Shown: piece by piece, positions 19,239 through 21,933 of the stretch
Layout of the letters: each line of letters opens with the position of its first letter
Position numbering within the stretch: the first letter of the stretch is position 1
Assembly (NCBI GenBank): GCA_023150835.1
Contig: JAKLKB010000122.1
Coordinates: 1 to 21,933, forward strand
From: Myxococcota bacterium
GTDB taxonomy: Bacteria; Myxococcota_C; UBA6777
DNA: 21,933 bases
Reading direction: 5' to 3'
The notes under the pieces: model-generated
Told to the model about the DNA's origin: nothing
Seen by the model: only the letters and a program-made list of their open reading frames with translations
Databases searched by the model: none
Position numbers and translations under genes: made by a program

Positions 19239-21509
19239 GTGGAGAAAAAAGGACTGATGGAAGAATTAGAGCAGTTGGGCAAGCTGCACCAAGCAGGTGT
19301 GCTTTCGGCTGCGGAGTTCGAGGCCGAGAAAACGGGGATCTTGTCGCGATTGCGTGCGTTGCGAGAAAAGAGCCATCCCGCAGGCGAGAGCAGCGGTGTT
19401 CACGGCGGAGATGCTTTTCGGACGGGTGCTGCGGAGGTTCAGCCAGCAAGAACACCTGCACCGTTGTTTTCTCCCGACCCAGCGGGATCAGGGGTTTGTG
19501 GGGTGATCGGGGAGCGGTATCGATTGGTGAGGATGCTCGGTCGGGGCGGCATGGGTGAAGTGTGGTTGGTCGAAAACTTCCGATTGGCGCGAGTTTTTGC
19601 GCTGAAGTTTCTGGCAAGTGAATTGGTGGGATCGTCGGAAGCTTTAGCGCGGATGCATCGAGAATACGAAGTGCTTGAAAAGTTGTCGCACCCAAATATC
19701 GTGCGCGTGTTCGATATGGATCAAGACAAAGAGAGCAGCCGGTGGTATCTGCGGATGGAATATGTGGAAGGCGAAGACTTGGGGAAAAAAATCGCTTTGG
19801 CTTCGAAACAAGGGCAGAAGCCGTTGTTTGCGATGCAGCAGATCGTGGGTTGGTTGGGGCAACTTGCAGAGGCGCTGGATTATGCCCATCAGCGGGGGAT
19901 CTTGCATCGCGATATCAAACCCGCGAATCTGATGCTTACAGCCGATCAGCATCTAAAAGTGATGGACTTTGGGATCGCACGCGTCGTCAGTGGAACGCAT
20001 ACGACCCAACACACCGCGATGATGGGGTCGATGTATTACACCGCCCCTGAGTTGCTGCGTGGTCAAGCAGCCACCCCGTCAACGGATATCTATTCGTTTG
20101 GCGTGTTGGTGTACGAGCTGCTAACGGGCAATTTGCCTGTGGGACGGTTTGCACTGCCATCTTCGTTGGTGGCGGGGTTGCCGAAGCGTGTCGATGATGC
20201 TGTCGAACGAATGTTGATGATGGAGCCTAAACAGCGGGGAGAATCGCTGCGCGAAGTGTGGTTGCCTTTGCGGGACGCGCTTGGTGGACAGCCCACGCAA
20301 TCCGTTGTTCTGCAAAAAACAGATCCACCACCGACGAAGACGGAGGCGACTACGCCGCCACCCGCGAAGCCGACGCTCGGGAAGAAAGGGGTGGTAGAGG
20401 AAAAGTCGGAAGAGAAAAAGAATCGGGAACTTGCGGAGGAGCGACGCGAAGCGAATGCCTCGCAAGAGCGCACGGGGCGGAAAAAGAGCGGCTGGGGGCG
20501 GTGGGTGGCTGCGTTCGTGGTGTTGGGGTTATGTGGCTGGGGCGTGGTGTGGGGTGTGGGCGTGTACCAAGAAGCGCAAAGACGGGAAGAAGCGCAAAGA
20601 CGGGAAGAAGCGCAAAGACGGGAAGAAGCGCAAAGACGGGAAGAAGCGCAAAGACGGCAACGAAATTCGCGGAGTGATGGCAAGGTCAAGCGTGTGTTTC
20701 AAATCGGGGATGCGGAGTACAAGACGCGATGGATTCCAGCAGGGGAATTTGTGATGGGGAGTCCGTCGAATGAGCCGAATCGAAGCTCAAACGAAGGGCC
20801 ACAGCGGACGGTGCGGATCAGTGAGGGATATTGGATGATGGAGAACGAAGTGACGCAGGGGCAATGGAAAGCAGTGATGGGAGCGGCGAATAACCCACCG
20901 AGTTTTTCATCGTGTGGGGACAAGTGCCCGATGGAAAGCGTGTCGTGGCATCAAGCCGCAGCGTATGCGAACAAGCTGTCGAAGAAGCAAGGCGTGGAAG
21001 AGTGCTTTACGTGTCGTGGCGAGGGAAAGGGCATACGGTGTGACGGATTGGGAAACAAGGGGAGAGATTATGTGAAGTGCAAGGGATGGAGGTTGCCAAC
21101 CGAGGCGGAGTGGGAATACGCAGCGCGAGCAGGAACAACGAAGGCGTATCACACAGGGGATTGTATCTCGGCAGCACAAGCGAACTACAACGGGAACTAC
21201 CCCGAAACGAATTGCGAGAAGGGAGAGTACCGGAAACAGACGATAGAGGTGTGCGGCTTGGTGCGGAACGCATGGGGGTTGTGCGATATGCACGGAAATG
21301 TGTGGGAGTGGGTGTATGATGGGTACAAGGACACAGCCTATCAGGAGCTAGGAGCCGTTGATCCAGTCTACGTAGCAGCGGCGTCGTACCGCGTCTTACG
21401 GGGCGGTAGTTGGTACTACTACGCGCAGTTCTTGCGGTCAGCGTATCGCTCCTGGTTCGCGCCTACGGACGCCAGCAACTTTCTCGGTTTTCGGTTGCTC
21501 AGGCATTGA
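19239..21509 (+). CDS. Receptor-like SHOCT-Ser/Thr kinase-TM-SUMF1 (FGE-sulfatase) protein
   Basis: 756 aa from GTG 19239, chosen for GGAGG 6 nt upstream; ATG 19257 and GTG 19206 are alternatives. Domains in order: a SHOCT-like helix pair (ELEQLGKLHQAGVLSAAEFE, 9-28); a Ser/Thr kinase (~94-350) with GRGGMGEV (101-108), Lys123, HRDIKPAN (223-230), DFGIAR (243-248) and YYTAPE (266-271), all catalytic residues kept; a charged linker; one membrane helix (~421-443) after RKK; an EAQRRE array (446-472); and an FGE-sulfatase domain (~490-756) with IPAGEFVMGS, WRLPTEAEWEYAARAG, MHGNVWEW and RGGSW...LGFR. A Cys-rich insert (560-615) is present. Positive-inside topology puts the kinase in the cytoplasm and the SUMF1 domain outside. 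It is probably a ligand-sensing domain rather than an active formylglycine enzyme. The last ~35 codons resemble a DGR variable region. No partner gene is seen. Confidence 0.93.
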   Translation: MEKKGLMEELEQLGKLHQAGVLSAAEFEAEKTGILSRLRALREKSHPAGESSGVHGGDAFRTGAAEVQPARTPAPLFSPDPAGSGVCGVIGERYRLVRMLGRGGMGEVWLVENFRLARVFALKFLASELVGSSEALARMHREYEVLEKLSHPNIVRVFDMDQDKESSRWYLRMEYVEGEDLGKKIALASKQGQKPLFAMQQIVGWLGQLAEALDYAHQRGILHRDIKPANLMLTADQHLKVMDFGIARVVSGTHTTQHTAMMGSMYYTAPELLRGQAATPSTDIYSFGVLVYELLTGNLPVGRFALPSSLVAGLPKRVDDAVERMLMMEPKQRGESLREVWLPLRDALGGQPTQSVVLQKTDPPPTKTEATTPPPAKPTLGKKGVVEEKSEEKKNRELAEERREANASQERTGRKKSGWGRWVAAFVVLGLCGWGVVWGVGVYQEAQRREEAQRREEAQRREEAQRREEAQRRQRNSRSDGKVKRVFQIGDAEYKTRWIPAGEFVMGSPSNEPNRSSNEGPQRTVRISEGYWMMENEVTQGQWKAVMGAANNPPSFSSCGDKCPMESVSWHQAAAYANKLSKKQGVEECFTCRGEGKGIRCDGLGNKGRDYVKCKGWRLPTEAEWEYAARAGTTKAYHTGDCISAAQANYNGNYPETNCEKGEYRKQTIEVCGLVRNAWGLCDMHGNVWEWVYDGYKDTAYQELGAVDPVYVAAASYRVLRGGSWYYYAQFLRSAYRSWFAPTDASNFLGFRLLRH
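20571..20657 (+). repeat. 18-bp tandem repeat in the juxtamembrane segment (EAQRRE)
   Basis: Units start at 20571, 20589, 20607, 20625 and 20643; they are identical at DNA level. They encode a strongly charged, probably helical segment directly after the membrane helix of the receptor kinase. Copy-number change would lengthen the stalk in frame. Confidence 0.92.
21399..21506 (+). other. Candidate DGR-type variable region at the 3' end of the receptor kinase gene
   Basis: The end of the SUMF1 domain keeps the usual frame RGGSW (721-725), LRSA (732-735) and LGFR (749-752). The 11 positions I take as usually Asn in DGR-diversified members (726, 727, 728, 731, 736, 738, 740, 744, 746, 747, 748) carry Y, Y, Y, F, Y, S, F, D, S, N, F. 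Their codons all end in C or T and are reachable from AAC/AAT by changing the first two bases. Both Ser codons here are TCC or AGC. The expected Asn positions are recalled family knowledge, not an alignment made here. No template repeat or reverse transcriptase is present in the window. Confidence 0.45.
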
Positions 21510-21764
21510 GGTTTGGCGTTTTACCGTTTCAGGGTTTGCGAGGACTTAGGGGATGGAAAGGGGAGGTGGTAGGGAAGAAGAAACGGAGCGAAGGCGGAGT
21601 AGCGCGAAGAAGCGAAGCCTGAAGCGCACGGAGACGGAGCGGAGCGGTCGGGGAAGGGGGGTTTGGGGGGGGGTCCCCCCCAAGCGGGCGGGAAACGGTG
21701 AAGTGATTGCGGACAGGCAGAGGGTTTGGGGGGAGAGATGCGGACAAGAAGGAGTGTGGGAAGG
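21510..21764. other. Purine-rich intergenic stretch, no gene seen
   Basis: The stretch after the receptor kinase stop is very G/A-rich and low in complexity (repeated GGAG, GAAG and CGGAG), with a GGGGGG-TCCCCCC palindrome near 21667-21679. Open frames in it are compositional and I support none. If the preceding gene is a DGR target, homing-related sequence could start here, but I cannot identify it. Confidence 0.5.
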
Positions 21765-21933
21765 TGATGACGAGTTTTTTGGGTGGTGTGGAGTACCAAA
21801 ATAGGTTGATGACAGGTTTTTTGGGTGGTGTGGAGTGCCAAAATAGGCTGATGACAAGTTCGTTTGGGTGGTGTGGAGTGCCAAAATAGGCTGACGACAG
21901 GTTTTTTGGGTGGTGTGGAGTGCCAAAATAGGC
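21765..21933. repeat. 42-bp tandem repeat array running off the window end
   Basis: Four units start at 21765, 21807, 21849 (43 bp) and 21892, reading TGATGACAGG, T-run, GGGTGGTGTGGAGTGCC, AAAATAGG. The last unit is complete at the window edge, so the array probably continues. Open frames through it on either strand have no start or domain evidence. Confidence 0.9.

Noticed and set aside
1-21398. A DGR template repeat elsewhere in the window
   Set aside because: I looked on both strands for a near-copy of the 21399-21506 frame with AAC-rich positions and found none by eye.
21410-21622. 70-codon plus-strand frame overlapping the 3' end of the receptor kinase
   Set aside because: Out of frame with a conserved domain, low complexity downstream, no start signal.

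Overview
The window looks like a chromosomal segment of a GC-rich Gram-negative bacterium with a eukaryote-like signalling repertoire. It carries two canonical Ser/Thr protein kinases, one pseudokinase, a kinase fused to an FGE-sulfatase (SUMF1-type) domain, and an ExbB-ExbD-TonB set. That mix resembles Myxococcota and related former Deltaproteobacteria; this is inference from gene content, because there is no rRNA or other phylogenetic marker here. I see no tRNA, rRNA, CRISPR, transposase or prophage gene.

Layout. 1-223: inverted-repeat element. 224-1330 (-): slipin/SPFH protein. 1485-2879 (+): flavin amine oxidase-like protein, convergent with a minus-strand operon of a kinase (8162-4758) and a pseudokinase (4753-2930), both ending in a C-terminal membrane anchor. 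8396-10313 (-): tonB, exbD and exbB, with exbB and exbD overlapping. 10314-10696: dispersed repeat and terminator-like hairpin. 10697-11758 (-): TrmK-type tRNA methyltransferase with tandem repeats at both protein ends. 11864-13174 (-): protein with two cyclic-nucleotide-binding domains. 13718-16384 (+): secA, flanked on both sides by related repeat clusters. 16780-18819 (-): large unrecognised helical protein. 18846-19095: 28-bp tandem array running into another copy of the dispersed repeat. 19239-21509 (+): receptor-like SHOCT-kinase-TM-SUMF1 protein. 21765-21933: 42-bp tandem array running off the end.

The most interesting locus is the last gene. Its final ~35 codons look like the variable region of a diversity-generating retroelement (DGR) target: a conserved RGGSW...LGFR frame in which positions usually occupied by Asn hold Tyr, Phe, Ser or Asp. 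The predicted topology puts this region outside the cytoplasm and the kinase inside, so the protein could be a hypervariable sensor kinase. No template repeat or reverse transcriptase lies in the window, so this remains a hypothesis.

A second theme is repeat density. Tandem repeats with periods divisible by three occur inside the kinase linker, TonB, both ends of TrmK and the juxtamembrane segment of the receptor kinase. Hairpin-forming intergenic repeats (28, 39, ~90 and ~100-130 bp families) occupy most gene-free stretches. The plus strand also changes from G-rich to C-rich part-way through secA and changes back near 19 kb.
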